Below, piece after piece: positions 43,770-51,487 of a stretch of 64,000 nt of DNA. How positions within the stretch are numbered: the first letter of the stretch is position 1; each line of letters starts with the position of its first letter. This DNA is from Anaerolineae bacterium. Lineage in GTDB: Bacteria > Chloroflexota > Anaerolineae > Aggregatilineales > Aggregatilineaceae. The notes under the pieces were generated by a model. That model saw only the letters and a program-made list of their open reading frames with translations. It was not told the origin of the DNA and did no database searches. The position numbers and the translations under genes are program-made. Where the stretch lies: the NCBI GenBank assembly GCA_018432315.1, contig JAHDLB010000006.1:1-64000 (forward strand). Direction: 5' to 3'.

Positions 43770-44981
43770 ATGAGTCTGTTCACCCGGCACGTCCAGTTGG
43801 TATGCATGATCCTGTTGGTGTTTCTGGTGTTGTCAGGGTGTTCGCAGCCGGACGAAGTCGAGCCATCCCCCACCCCGGTCCCGAACAGCGTCCCCAATCC
43901 CGCCCCCCAGCCGTTGATCATCTGGCACGAACTGTCACCCGCAGAGCACGAAGCCTTGCAGCGCATCGCGGATCGTTTTGCCGAAACGCAGCCCGAAATC
44001 GCGATCCGGATCGAGGCCCACGAGGTCTCCGCGCTGCTGCCAGCGTACGAGGCGGCCGTCCTGGACGGGACCGGACCGGATATCGTGCTGGGCCCGGCGG
44101 CGTGGGTGGCTCCCCTGGCCGAGAAGGGAATCATTCAACCGCTCAGCCCGGACCTCGTCCAGGTGATGGTGGACATGCTGCCGCTGCCGGTGGCCCAGAG
44201 CACGCGCATCGCGAACACACCGTACGCGCTCCCCATCAGTGCCGAGTTCGCCACGCTCTACATCAATCGCGCCCTGGTCGATGAGCCACCCCAGATATGG
44301 GACCAGGTCGCGCCAGCCGCTCAGCGAGCCGGCCTGCTCGTCACGCCCACGTTTCTGGCCGCATCGGGGCTGTATTTCACACCGGGCGCCCAGCTCATGA
44401 CCGCCAATGGAGCATCGCTCGCCACCCGGCCCGCGATGGAGCGATTTCTCGCCGACATTCAGACGCTGGCGGGCCAGCCCGGCGTGACATTCACCCAGGA
44501 CTCAACCGCATTCGCACAGGGCGACGCCGGGCTGCTCCTGGCCGCGTCGAGCGAATTCGCCAATCTACAAGCGGCTCTCGGGGACGATCTCAGTGTTGCC
44601 GCCCTGCCCCGCATCCCGCCCAATCAATGGAGCACGCTGCTCGAATTCACGGTGCTCATGCAAAATCTGAACAGCACGGCGGAAGCGGTCCGGGCAACCC
44701 ACGCCTTCGCCAAATTTATCCTCTCGCCGGACGTCCAGCGTATCTGGTTCGAGGAAACGGGACGCGCTCCGGTCAACCCGTCCGGATTGGCTGATACATC
44801 ATTACGCGCCGCCTGGGCAAACGCGCTGGAATGGGGCACCCCGGCGCCGCTGAACAATCGTTTCGAGGCCGATCTCCGGCCCGCACTGGACCGCGCCTTG
44901 CAGGCGATCGTCTCGGATGGGCAGACCGTCGAAGAGGCGGCGGATACTATCCTGGTAGCACTTGAGGACGGCGGCCCGTGA
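43770..44981 (+). CDS. Extracellular solute-binding lipoprotein (sugar ABC type)
   Basis: A 403-residue protein of the family 1 (MalE/UgpB-like) solute-binding group. It has a lipoprotein signal peptide with lipobox LSGC, the acylated Cys being about residue 24, then a Pro/Thr spacer. The mature part starts with LIIWHELSPAEHEALQRIADRFAE, the typical first strand and helix. Later segments GTGPDIVLGPAAWVAPLAEKG and LPISAEFATLYINRALVD are also characteristic. There are no permease or ATPase genes beside it. The ligand is probably a sugar or sugar-phosphate by family. ATG 43770 is placed by ribosome site AGGAG and the upstream extended -10. Confidence 0.9.
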   Translation: MSLFTRHVQLVCMILLVFLVLSGCSQPDEVEPSPTPVPNSVPNPAPQPLIIWHELSPAEHEALQRIADRFAETQPEIAIRIEAHEVSALLPAYEAAVLDGTGPDIVLGPAAWVAPLAEKGIIQPLSPDLVQVMVDMLPLPVAQSTRIANTPYALPISAEFATLYINRALVDEPPQIWDQVAPAAQRAGLLVTPTFLAASGLYFTPGAQLMTANGASLATRPAMERFLADIQTLAGQPGVTFTQDSTAFAQGDAGLLLAASSEFANLQAALGDDLSVAALPRIPPNQWSTLLEFTVLMQNLNSTAEAVRATHAFAKFILSPDVQRIWFEETGRAPVNPSGLADTSLRAAWANALEWGTPAPLNNRFEADLRPALDRALQAIVSDGQTVEEAADTILVALEDGGP

Positions 44982-45022
44982 CTTCTCGCTAACGACAAAC
45001 CAACTCCCGGGCAAATTAGGGC

Positions 45023-45051
45023 TTGTCACACCAGGAGCATGTTGTTATAAT
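45023..45051 (+). promoter_or_regulatory. Strong promoter of tRNA-Thr
   Basis: The -35 TTGTCA (45023-45028) and perfect -10 TATAAT (45046-45051) have a 17-base spacer and an extended TGT element. The expected start near 45058 lies six bases before the tRNA. Confidence 0.75.
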
Positions 45052-45063
45052 GCTCGAAGTGTT

Positions 45064-45136
45064 GCCACCCTAGCTCAATCGGCAGAGCAAACGCTTCGTA
45101 AGCGTTAGGTTAAGGGTTCAACTCCCTTGGGTGGCT
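45064..45136 (+). tRNA. tRNA-Thr (anticodon CGU)
   Basis: A 73-base cloverleaf: acceptor stem GCCACCC/GGGTGGC, anticodon stem AACGC/GCGTT, and T-arm AAGGG-TTCAACT-CCCTT. The anticodon CGT at 45097-45099 decodes ACG threonine codons. The discriminator is T136. It has its own promoter and a terminator just downstream. Confidence 0.96.
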
Positions 45137-45149
45137 CTGATGTTAGTTT

Positions 45150-45183
45150 GCCCCAGTTTTGAACGCTGTGGGCTTTTCTTTTA
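45150..45183 (+). terminator. Rho-independent terminator after tRNA-Thr
   Basis: A GC stem (GCCC-CAG with CTG-T-GGGC, one bulged T) is followed by TTTTCTTTT. It ends 15 bases before the udk start codon, so it also works as a barrier, or partial attenuator, between the tRNA and udk. Confidence 0.65.
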
Positions 45184-45198
45184 TATGGAGATCGCGCC

Positions 45199-45840
45199 AT
45201 GTCTTCGACGCCTGTCCGCCCCTCGCCGGTGACAATCGGTGTGGCTGGTGGAACTGGGTCCGGCAAAACAACCGTCTCCTACGCCATCCTGGAACGTGTC
45301 GGTGCGGAAAACATCGCCTACCTCGCCCACGACTCGTACTACAAAGACATCCGCGACATGCCCCCGTCCCACAGCAACATCATCAACGTCGATCACCCGG
45401 ATTCGCTGGAAACGTCCCTCCTCATCGATCACATCCGCCAACTGAAACAGTGGAAGCCGGTGAGCGTCCCCGTGTACGATTTCACGACCTACCGCCGGAC
45501 GGGGAAATACCTCACGGTCCAGCCGCAGCCGATCATCCTCGTCGAAGGTATTCTTGTGTTCTCCGAGCCAGAATTGCGAAAATTGTTTGATGTACGCATA
45601 TTTGTCGACACGGACGCAGACATCCGGTTCATTCGCCGCCTCAAGCGCGATATTTCCGAACGTGGTCGCACCGTCGACTCGGTCATCGAGCAGTACCTGC
45701 ATAGCGTGCGCCCGATGCATCTGGATTTCGTCGAGCCCAGCAAGCGATACGCCGATGTAATCATTCCCGAAGGTGGCAAGAACCTCGTCGCCATTGAGAT
45801 GGTTGCCGCCCGTATCCGGAGTCTACTTCATAAGGCATAA
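45199..45840 (+). CDS. udk: Uridine kinase
   Basis: A 213-residue P-loop kinase that phosphorylates uridine and cytidine in pyrimidine salvage. Motifs: Walker A GGTGSGKTT (about 17-25), then HDSYYKD, NVDHPDSLET, YDFTTYRR and VEGILVF, followed by DTDADIRFIRRLKRDISERGR, the lid region with the basic residues that bind phosphate. The length is the family norm. A ribosome site GGAG lies eight bases before the ATG. The gene for the VTT membrane protein starts five bases after its stop. Confidence 0.96.
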   Translation: MSSTPVRPSPVTIGVAGGTGSGKTTVSYAILERVGAENIAYLAHDSYYKDIRDMPPSHSNIINVDHPDSLETSLLIDHIRQLKQWKPVSVPVYDFTTYRRTGKYLTVQPQPIILVEGILVFSEPELRKLFDVRIFVDTDADIRFIRRLKRDISERGRTVDSVIEQYLHSVRPMHLDFVEPSKRYADVIIPEGGKNLVAIEMVAARIRSLLHKA

Positions 45841-45845
45841 CCGGC

Positions 45846-46478
45846 GTGGCAAATTTCAAGGATCCGGCCAGAGCACAAATAGAAGAGGCAGGCCCGTCGC
45901 GCTTCACGGCGCCCCGCGTGGGCTGGCTCACCTCCGGTCGTGTCTCGTGCCTGGTTCGCGCCGGGGCGTTGCTGCTGGTAATCACCATCACGTTGACGAT
46001 CTCGCTCAACCGCGAGCGCCTGCAGGACTTCGCGACTCTGGGCTATCTGGGCGCCTTCCTGGTCATGCTGCTCAGCAATGCCACACTGGTGCTTCCGGCG
46101 CCGGGGCTGTTCATCGTCTTTGCCCTGGGTTCGACCCTCAACCCGATCCTGGTTGGCCTTTGCGCCGCTGTTGGCGCGACCATAGGCGAGACAACCGGCT
46201 ACGTCACCGGTTACAGCGGCCTCACCCTGCTCGAAGATACGTCGGTCGCGCGCACCATCAAAGCCTGGATGCAGCGCAACGGCGTGATCACGATCCTGGT
46301 TCTCAGCGCCGTGCCCAACCCGTTCTTCGACATCGCCGGGGTGATCGCCGGCGCGACCCGCATGCCGGCCTGGCGTTTCCTGAGCACCGCCCTGTGCGGA
46401 AAAACCGTGCAGGCAACCGCCATCGCGCTGGCCGGGTCGATGTCGGTCGAGTGGGTCGAGCAGTGGCTGCTCCACTGA
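45846..46478 (+). CDS. VTT/DedA-family (SNARE-associated) membrane protein
   Basis: A 210-residue inner-membrane protein starting with GTG. It has about five hydrophobic segments (VRAGALLLVITITLTI, YLGAFLVMLLSNATLVLP, LFIVFALGSTL, and others). The VTT-type core shows ATLVLPAPGLFIVFALGSTLNPILVGLCAAVGATIGETTGYVTGY and, after the amphipathic loop, VPNPFFDIAGVIAGATRM with FLSTALCGKTVQA. This family includes DedA-type transporters or scramblases of polyprenyl-phosphate and phospholipids. The specific lipid is not evident. It follows udk by five bases and is probably co-transcribed. Confidence 0.88.
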   Translation: MANFKDPARAQIEEAGPSRFTAPRVGWLTSGRVSCLVRAGALLLVITITLTISLNRERLQDFATLGYLGAFLVMLLSNATLVLPAPGLFIVFALGSTLNPILVGLCAAVGATIGETTGYVTGYSGLTLLEDTSVARTIKAWMQRNGVITILVLSAVPNPFFDIAGVIAGATRMPAWRFLSTALCGKTVQATAIALAGSMSVEWVEQWLLH

Positions 46479-46484
46479 TCACCG

Positions 46485-46514
46485 TTGACGGCGCTACCTC
46501 GCTCGTGATATACT
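46485..46514 (+). promoter_or_regulatory. Promoter of the T-box operon
   Basis: The -35 TTGACG (46485-46490) and -10 TATACT (46509-46514) have an 18-base spacer and an extended TGA element. The start would be near 46521, exactly at the 5' base of the T-box Stem I. Confidence 0.65.
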
Positions 46515-46520
46515 CTCGCC

Positions 46521-46765
46521 ATCAACTCCGACGGAGAGGAGTACGCGGTTTGCCGCTGTCAGAGAGTGCGGGTCATGGGCTGAGAACCTGCACAGCTTCG
46601 CCGCCGCGGAAGGTCGCTCCTGAGTTGGCATGCTGAATGAGTTTCGCTAGGCATGCCCGGGCACGCCCGTTAACGCGTCAACAAGCGCCTGGCGGTTCCT
46701 GCCAGGAAGCAAGGTGGTACCGCGGAAGCTCGCTCTTTCGTCCTTGATGGCGAAAGGGCGTTTTT
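46521..46765 (+). promoter_or_regulatory. Valine T-box leader (tRNA-sensing riboswitch)
   Basis: This leader precedes a methyltransferase gene and valS. Stem I closes by CAACTC (46523-46528) with GAGTTG (46622-46627). It holds the GGAGAGGAGTA motif of T-box RNAs and, on its 3' side, the probable specifier codon GTC (46613-46615) for valine. The conserved antiterminator T-box AAGCAAGGTGGTACCGCG lies at 46707-46724. The TGGT within it can pair with the ACCA end of uncharged tRNA-Val. A competing terminator follows. Uncharged tRNA-Val should therefore switch the operon on. Confidence 0.9.
46731..46765 (+). terminator. T-box terminator hairpin
   Basis: The ten-base arms CGCTCTTTCG (46731-46740) and CGAAAGGGCG (46751-46760) pair fully (one T-G), followed by TTTTT. 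It is the off-state terminator of the T-box leader and ends 12 bases before the first possible start codon. Confidence 0.88.
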
Positions 46766-46776
46766 GTTTGGGTGAT

Positions 46777-47553
46777 ATGGTAATGGATGACTTCAACGAC
46801 ACGTCGGCCTTCTACGACTCGTTCTCGGATGATTACCGCCTGTGGTATCGTGACTGGGACAGCGAGTTGGAGCGCGAGGGCCTGAACCTGCGGCGGTACA
46901 TGCGCCAGCACGAGGTCAAAACCGTGCTGGATGCGTCGTGCGGCCCCGGCACGCAGGCTATCGCCCTGGCGCGCCTCGGCTACACGGTCACCGCCGCCGA
47001 TCCCAGCGCCGGGATTCTGGCCCGCGCGCGCGAGAACGCCGCCGAATACGGCGTGACCGATCGCGTGACGTTCGTCCAGTCCGATTTCCAGAATCTGCAC
47101 AACCATGTCGATGGACCGTTCGACGCCGTCCTGTCGAAAGGCAATTCGATCCCGCACCTGCTGCGCGACGAGCAGATCGAAGAGACGCTGCTCATCTTCT
47201 ACGAGCTGATGCGTCCTGGCGGGCTGCTCCTGATCGGCATGCGCGACTTCGAGCCGCTGCTCGAGGATCGCCCGCGCTTCTGGCCGGGGCGCATTCACGA
47301 CGAGGCGGACGAACAGATCATCACGTTCGACGTGTGGGACTGGGACGATGGCCCACCGGTCACCGTCACGTTCAACAGCTTTGTCGTGCGCGGCAGCGGC
47401 ACCACGTACCAGGTCAGCAAGCGCCCCGTGCTGTTCCGCGCCCTGACCGCCGAAGAGCTTGAGGTCGTCATATCCGAAGTCGGGTTCGAGGATTTTCAGG
47501 CCCAACACGATCGTTGGGAGCTTTTGATGACAGCAACCAAACCGGAGCGTTAG
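46777..47553 (+). CDS. SAM-dependent methyltransferase in the valine T-box operon
   Basis: A 258-residue class I methyltransferase. The SAM-binding motif I is LDASCGPGTQAIALARLG (about 44-61), followed by VTAADPSAGIL (motif II acidic residue) and an IPHLL-containing motif near 130. The substrate cannot be told; GNMT-like and small-molecule methyltransferases share this layout. The start is ATG 46777 (or 46783). The in-frame codon at 46714 lies inside the T-box antiterminator and is rejected. It is the first gene after the T-box and ends just before valS, so it is controlled by tRNA-Val charging together with valS. Confidence 0.88.
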   Translation: MVMDDFNDTSAFYDSFSDDYRLWYRDWDSELEREGLNLRRYMRQHEVKTVLDASCGPGTQAIALARLGYTVTAADPSAGILARARENAAEYGVTDRVTFVQSDFQNLHNHVDGPFDAVLSKGNSIPHLLRDEQIEETLLIFYELMRPGGLLLIGMRDFEPLLEDRPRFWPGRIHDEADEQIITFDVWDWDDGPPVTVTFNSFVVRGSGTTYQVSKRPVLFRALTAEELEVVISEVGFEDFQAQHDRWELLMTATKPER

Positions 47554-47576
47554 TTCACATGGCAGACGAGGGAACA

Positions 47577-50210
47577 ATGACGAGAGAAATGCCCAAGACG
47601 TTCGACTTCGCTGAAGCCGAGCCGCGCCTGTACGAATGGTGGGAGCGCAACGGCTGGTTCAAGCCGGAAGTCCATCCCGACGCCGAACCGTTTGTGATCA
47701 GCATCCCCCCACCCAACGTGACCGGGGCGCTGCACAACGGTCACGCGATGTTCGTCAGTATCGAAGATATGATGATCCGGTACGAGCGGATGCGTGGTCG
47801 CGCCGCGCTGTGGGTCCCCGGCACCGATCACGCCGGCATCGCCACCCAGCTCCAGATCGAGACGATGCTCCGCAACGAAGGGACCAGCCGGCAGGCTGTC
47901 GGGCGCGAGGAATTCCTGCGCCGCACCTGGGAATGGAAAGCTAAATACGGTGGGCGCATCGTCCAGCAGTTGCGCCGACTGGGCGCAAGCTGCGATTGGG
48001 ATCGCGAGCGCTTCACCCTCGATGAAGGGCTGTCGCGCGCCGTCCGTGAAGCGTTCGTCACGCTTTGGGATCAGGGCCTGATCTATCGCGGCCCCCGCCT
48101 GATCAACTGGTCACCGGGGCTGCAAACAGCCGTGAGCGATCTGGAGGTCGAGCGCGCCGAAGAACAGGGCCACCTCTACTATTTCAACTATCCCGTGGAA
48201 GACGGCGACCCCGTCCCGGTGGCGACCACGCGCCCGGAGACGATCCTGGGCGATATGGCGCTGGCCGTCCACCCCGACGATCCGCGCTACCAGCGCCTGG
48301 TCGGGAAATACGCCCTGGTGCCCATGCTTCACCGCCGGATACCGATCATCGCGGATGAGTACGTCGACCGCGAGTTCGGCACGGGCGCCCTCAAGATCAC
48401 GCCCGGCCACGATCCGAACGACTACGAGATCGCCCAGCGCCACAACCTGGACGCGATCAACATCATGAACCAGGACGCCACGCTGAACGAGAACGCGGGC
48501 CCGTACCAGGGCCTTGACCGTTTCGACGCGCGCAAGAAGCTGTGGGCCGACATGGAGGCCGCCGGGATGACGATCCGCGTCGAGCCACACACGCACGTCG
48601 TCCCGCGCTCGCAGCGTGGCGGCGAAGTGGTCGAGCCGCTGATCAGCACGCAGTGGTTCGTGAAGATCCAGCCGCTCGCCGAACGGGCCGCCGCCGCCGT
48701 GCGCGACGGGCACATCTCCATCGTGCCTGAGCACTTCGAAAAGGTGTACTTCAACTGGCTGGAGAACATCCAGGACTGGTGCATCAGCCGCCAGCTCTGG
48801 TGGGGGCACCGCATCCCGGCGTGGCACTGTGGGGACTGCGGCGAAATGACGGTCGCGCGCGAGGACCCGACCGCCTGCGCCCACTGTGGCAGCGCGAACA
48901 TCGTTCAGGACCCGGACGTGCTCGACACCTGGTTCAGCAGCGGTCTGTGGCCGTTCAGCACGCTCGGCTGGCCGGACGACACGCCCGATCTCCGGCGCTA
49001 TTACCCCACCAGCGTCATGGAAACGGGCTACGACATCCTGTTCTTCTGGGTCGTGCGCATGATTATGATGGGCCTCTGGTTCACCGACAAGGTGCCTTTC
49101 CGCGTGGTCTATCTCCACGGGCTTGTGCGCGACGAGCACGGCAAGAAGATGAGCAAGACGTATGGCAACGTGATCGATCCGCTGGAAATCATCGAGCAGT
49201 ACAGCACCGACGCCATGCGGTTCACGCTGCTGACGGGCAGTTCGCCCGGCAACGACATGAACCTATCCGAAAGCCGGATCGAATACAGTCGCAACTTCGG
49301 CAATAAGCTCTGGCAGATGTCGCGCTTCGTCTGGTCGAATCTCGACGGATACACGCCCGGCCCGGAGCCTGACGTGGCCGCCTTGACGCTGCCCGATCGC
49401 TGGATCCTTAGCCGCCTGGCCGGCCTGGTGGGCAACGTCCAACGCCTGTTCGACACGTACCAGTACGGCGAAGCCGGGCGCCAGATCATTGAGTTCCTGT
49501 GGAGCGAGTTCGCGGACTGGTACGTCGAGATCAGCAAGAACGCGCTCTACAGCGGCGAGCCGGCAGACCGCGAGCGCGCGCTCGACATTCTGACGTATGT
49601 CCTCAACAATGCCCTGCGCCTGCTGCACCCCTACATGCCGTTCATCACGGAGGAAATCTGGGGCTACCTGCCTACCGGCAGCGATCCGCTGATCCTGGCA
49701 AACTGGCCCGCGGCCAACGAGCGCCACGTCGATCCCGCCGCCGAGGCCGAATTCGGCAACCTGATGGAGCTCATTCGCGGGATTCGCAACGTGCGCGCCG
49801 AGTACAAGGTCGAGCCCAGCCGCAAGATCGGCGCCCGCGTCGATACCGGGGATCACCCCTCGTTCGTGGCGGATTACGGTGACCTGTTCGCGCGCCTGTG
49901 CAACGTGCACCCCCTTCAGCCGCTCGAAAAGAGCGTGCCCACGCCCGAAAAGGCGGCGACCATCGTGGCGGGTGACGTCACCGTCTATCTGCCATTGGCC
50001 GATCTGGTCGATCTCGATGCCGAGCGCGAGCGCCTGCAGCGCGATCTGGCCGATCTCGAGCAGCAGATCGCGCACACCGAGGCCTTACTGCAAAACGAGA
50101 ACTTCGTATCCCGCGCCAAGCCGGAAGTCGTCCAGCGCGAGCGCGACAAGCTGAGCACGTTGACGGCCAGCCACCAGTCGGTCAAGGAGCGTATCGCCAG
50201 CCTGAACTGA
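47577..50210 (+). CDS. valS: Valyl-tRNA synthetase
   Basis: Charges tRNA-Val and edits misloaded threonine. The product is about 877 residues. Class I HIGH motif appears as NVTGALHNGHAM, and the KMSKS motif is HGKKMSKTYGN. The editing CP1 insertion lies between, with the ATTRPETILGD segment that defines the editing pocket. A zinc-type CGDCGEM...CAHCG segment follows, and WCISRQLWWGHRIPAWH is typical of ValRS. The C-terminal coiled coil (ERERLQRDLADLEQQI) binds the tRNA. I placed the start at ATG 47577, preceded by GAGGGA; ATG 47559 is also possible, and 47514 lies within the methyltransferase gene. It is regulated by the T-box upstream. Confidence 0.96.
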   Translation: MTREMPKTFDFAEAEPRLYEWWERNGWFKPEVHPDAEPFVISIPPPNVTGALHNGHAMFVSIEDMMIRYERMRGRAALWVPGTDHAGIATQLQIETMLRNEGTSRQAVGREEFLRRTWEWKAKYGGRIVQQLRRLGASCDWDRERFTLDEGLSRAVREAFVTLWDQGLIYRGPRLINWSPGLQTAVSDLEVERAEEQGHLYYFNYPVEDGDPVPVATTRPETILGDMALAVHPDDPRYQRLVGKYALVPMLHRRIPIIADEYVDREFGTGALKITPGHDPNDYEIAQRHNLDAINIMNQDATLNENAGPYQGLDRFDARKKLWADMEAAGMTIRVEPHTHVVPRSQRGGEVVEPLISTQWFVKIQPLAERAAAAVRDGHISIVPEHFEKVYFNWLENIQDWCISRQLWWGHRIPAWHCGDCGEMTVAREDPTACAHCGSANIVQDPDVLDTWFSSGLWPFSTLGWPDDTPDLRRYYPTSVMETGYDILFFWVVRMIMMGLWFTDKVPFRVVYLHGLVRDEHGKKMSKTYGNVIDPLEIIEQYSTDAMRFTLLTGSSPGNDMNLSESRIEYSRNFGNKLWQMSRFVWSNLDGYTPGPEPDVAALTLPDRWILSRLAGLVGNVQRLFDTYQYGEAGRQIIEFLWSEFADWYVEISKNALYSGEPADRERALDILTYVLNNALRLLHPYMPFITEEIWGYLPTGSDPLILANWPAANERHVDPAAEAEFGNLMELIRGIRNVRAEYKVEPSRKIGARVDTGDHPSFVADYGDLFARLCNVHPLQPLEKSVPTPEKAATIVAGDVTVYLPLADLVDLDAERERLQRDLADLEQQIAHTEALLQNENFVSRAKPEVVQRERDKLSTLTASHQSVKERIASLN

Positions 50211-50235
50211 TCGGCGTGCCGAGTCGGGCAGAACA

Positions 50236-50274
50236 CGGGGGCGCTCCCTGGATTGGGGAACGCCCCCGTTTGTG
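50236..50274 (+). terminator. Terminator after valS
   Basis: A strong GC stem (CGGGGGCG/CGCCCCCG, 50236-50243 with 50261-50268) with extra inner pairs (TCC/GGA) is followed by TTTGTGT. It starts 26 bases after the valS stop and can also end the convergent HEAT operon. Confidence 0.75.
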
Positions 50275-50299
50275 TGCGAGGTTCGAGAAGTGAGGTCGC

Positions 50300-50536
50300 C
50301 TAGGGGTTGGAACCGTCGCGCGACCGCTGTTTGATTCCAAACAGCGCGCGTCCCGCCTCCTGCGCTGCTTGCCGCACCGCCGGATCGGGATCGGTGCGAA
50401 AGATGTGTTCGAGCGTCTCCAACGCATCAACCGCTTCCAGCAGCGCCAGCTCCTCAATGGATTTGATCCGGACGGCGGGGTTCTTGTCCTTCAGCCGCCC
50501 CATGTGGTAACCGATCAAGCGTTGCGTAACCGACAT
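50300..50536 (-). CDS. HEAT-repeat protein 3 (tandem paralogue)
   Basis: A 78-residue protein made almost wholly of two HEAT-type helical hairpins: KDKNPAVRIKSIEELALLEAVDALETLEHIF, then RTDPDPAVRQAAQEAG. The DxxPxVR signature is the same as in the two genes upstream, so it is a paralogue. There is no catalytic motif; such repeats bind proteins or nucleic acids. It is the last of three genes in one minus-strand operon, 13 bases after the middle one. Confidence 0.8.
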   Translation of the reverse strand: MSVTQRLIGYHMGRLKDKNPAVRIKSIEELALLEAVDALETLEHIFRTDPDPAVRQAAQEAGRALFGIKQRSRDGSNP

Positions 50537-50549
50537 TGCGCTGCCAACC

Positions 50550-50876
50550 TCACGATTTGCGTTTGTTCTGCTGCTTCCGGCTTTCCGCCTGGGCCAGGAT
50601 CTCCGCCGCCCGGCGGCGTTCCTCCTCCGATGGCCCTTGCCTGTCCAGCACGCGCTGGATGGCGCGAAAGTAAATCGACTTGCCCGCCCACTGGGCTAGC
50701 GTTCGAATCTCCGGATCAGGATCGGTGGCGAACACGTCGGCCAGTGCGGGCAGGGCTTCCGTGCTTCCCAGCAGTTCCAACTCCTTGATGCTGGTTTTGC
50801 GCACAGACGGATCGGCATCGCCGAGCTTTTGAATCCACGTGCGCAGGCCCACTCCAGGATCGTCCATCAGCCTCAC
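50550..50876 (-). CDS. HEAT-repeat protein 2 (tandem paralogue)
   Basis: A 108-residue protein. Repeats: GDADPSVRKTSIKELELLGSTEALPALADVF and TDPDPEIRTLAQWAGKSIYF, nearly matching the neighbours. A charged C-terminal tail (about 75-108, RRRAAEILAQAESRKQQNKRKS) is specific to this copy and may bind nucleic acid. GTG 50876 directly abuts the stop of the upstream paralogue; ATG three codons in (50867) is an alternative with TGAGG before it. Confidence 0.8.
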   Translation of the reverse strand: MRLMDDPGVGLRTWIQKLGDADPSVRKTSIKELELLGSTEALPALADVFATDPDPEIRTLAQWAGKSIYFRAIQRVLDRQGPSEEERRRAAEILAQAESRKQQNKRKS

Positions 50877-51356
50877 CTACCGCCCCCCATCATTGTCGGG
50901 CGAGCCGCTACCGTCCTCCGAAGGCGCGGACAGCGCCGGGGGCGCGTCTTCGTCCTCGTCGATTTCATCCGTTGAGTCCGGCACACGCAGCGCCTCGTCC
51001 AGGCGCCGCCGGTACATTTGCTCGGCGGCGAAGCGTCGCGCCTTCAAATTGCCGTCGATGGACTGGCCAAACTCGAACGATTCGAGAAAGCGCGCCTGTG
51101 TTTCCGGCGACATGGGGCGCTTGAACATTTCCTCGAGCGCGTGCTCGGTCGAATACCCCCGCCGGTGGGCCTGCCACAACAGGTTTCCGGTCCAGTTCGC
51201 CACGTCACGGACGCCCGGCTCCGGATCGTGCAGGTAGACCCACCGCACAGCACCGAGCGCGCGCGTCTCTTCGACCATCGCCAGTATCCGCAGTGCCTCG
51301 ACCCGCACGCGCGGATCGGGATCGCGCAGCCGCTGCGCGAGTTCCTGAATGTCCAT
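50877..51356 (-). CDS. HEAT-repeat protein 1 (tandem paralogue)
   Basis: A 159-residue protein and the first of three adjacent HEAT-type genes. Its repeats are RDPDPRVRVEALRILAMVEETRALGAVRWVYLHDPEPGVRDVANWTGNLLW. The C-terminal half is different: a basic, alpha-helical segment (KRPMSPETQARFLESFEF) and an acidic, low-complexity tail (about 130-159, DEIDEDEDAPP). There are no other domains. A promoter with an extended -10 precedes it, back-to-back with the nucleotidyltransferase promoter. Confidence 0.82.
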   Translation of the reverse strand: MDIQELAQRLRDPDPRVRVEALRILAMVEETRALGAVRWVYLHDPEPGVRDVANWTGNLLWQAHRRGYSTEHALEEMFKRPMSPETQARFLESFEFGQSIDGNLKARRFAAEQMYRRRLDEALRVPDSTDEIDEDEDAPPALSAPSEDGSGSPDNDGGR

Positions 51357-51378
51357 CGCTCGACCTCCGATGCCGTCC

Positions 51379-51387
51379 AGTATAACA
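51379..51387 (-). promoter_or_regulatory. Extended -10 promoter of the HEAT operon
   Basis: On the minus strand TGT precedes TATACT (51384-51379), an extended -10. The -35 is poorly defined. The ATG of HEAT protein 1 is 23 bases downstream of the -10. Confidence 0.5.
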
Positions 51388-51424
51388 GACTGTTTTGCAG
51401 CGCAACACCAAACGGCGCCGGAGG

Positions 51425-51433
51425 TGATATAAT
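51425..51433 (+). promoter_or_regulatory. Extended -10 promoter of the nucleotidyltransferase gene
   Basis: TGA followed by a perfect TATAAT (51428-51433). No good -35 is found at 17 bases. It lies about 45 bases from the divergent HEAT promoter. The ribosome site AGGAGGAG (51470-51477) and GTG 51488 follow. Confidence 0.55.
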
Positions 51434-51487
51434 CTTCACGTTGTTTGCCCGGCGCGCGCCGGGCTGTCAGGAGGAGTCAGTTCAATC

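Noticed and set aside
45159-45187. A promoter-like pair TTGAAC-17-TATATG before udk
   Set aside because: Its -10 includes the first base of the udk ribosome site and its transcript would begin after that site. It also overlaps the tRNA-Thr terminator, so it is more likely chance similarity in an AT-rich tail.
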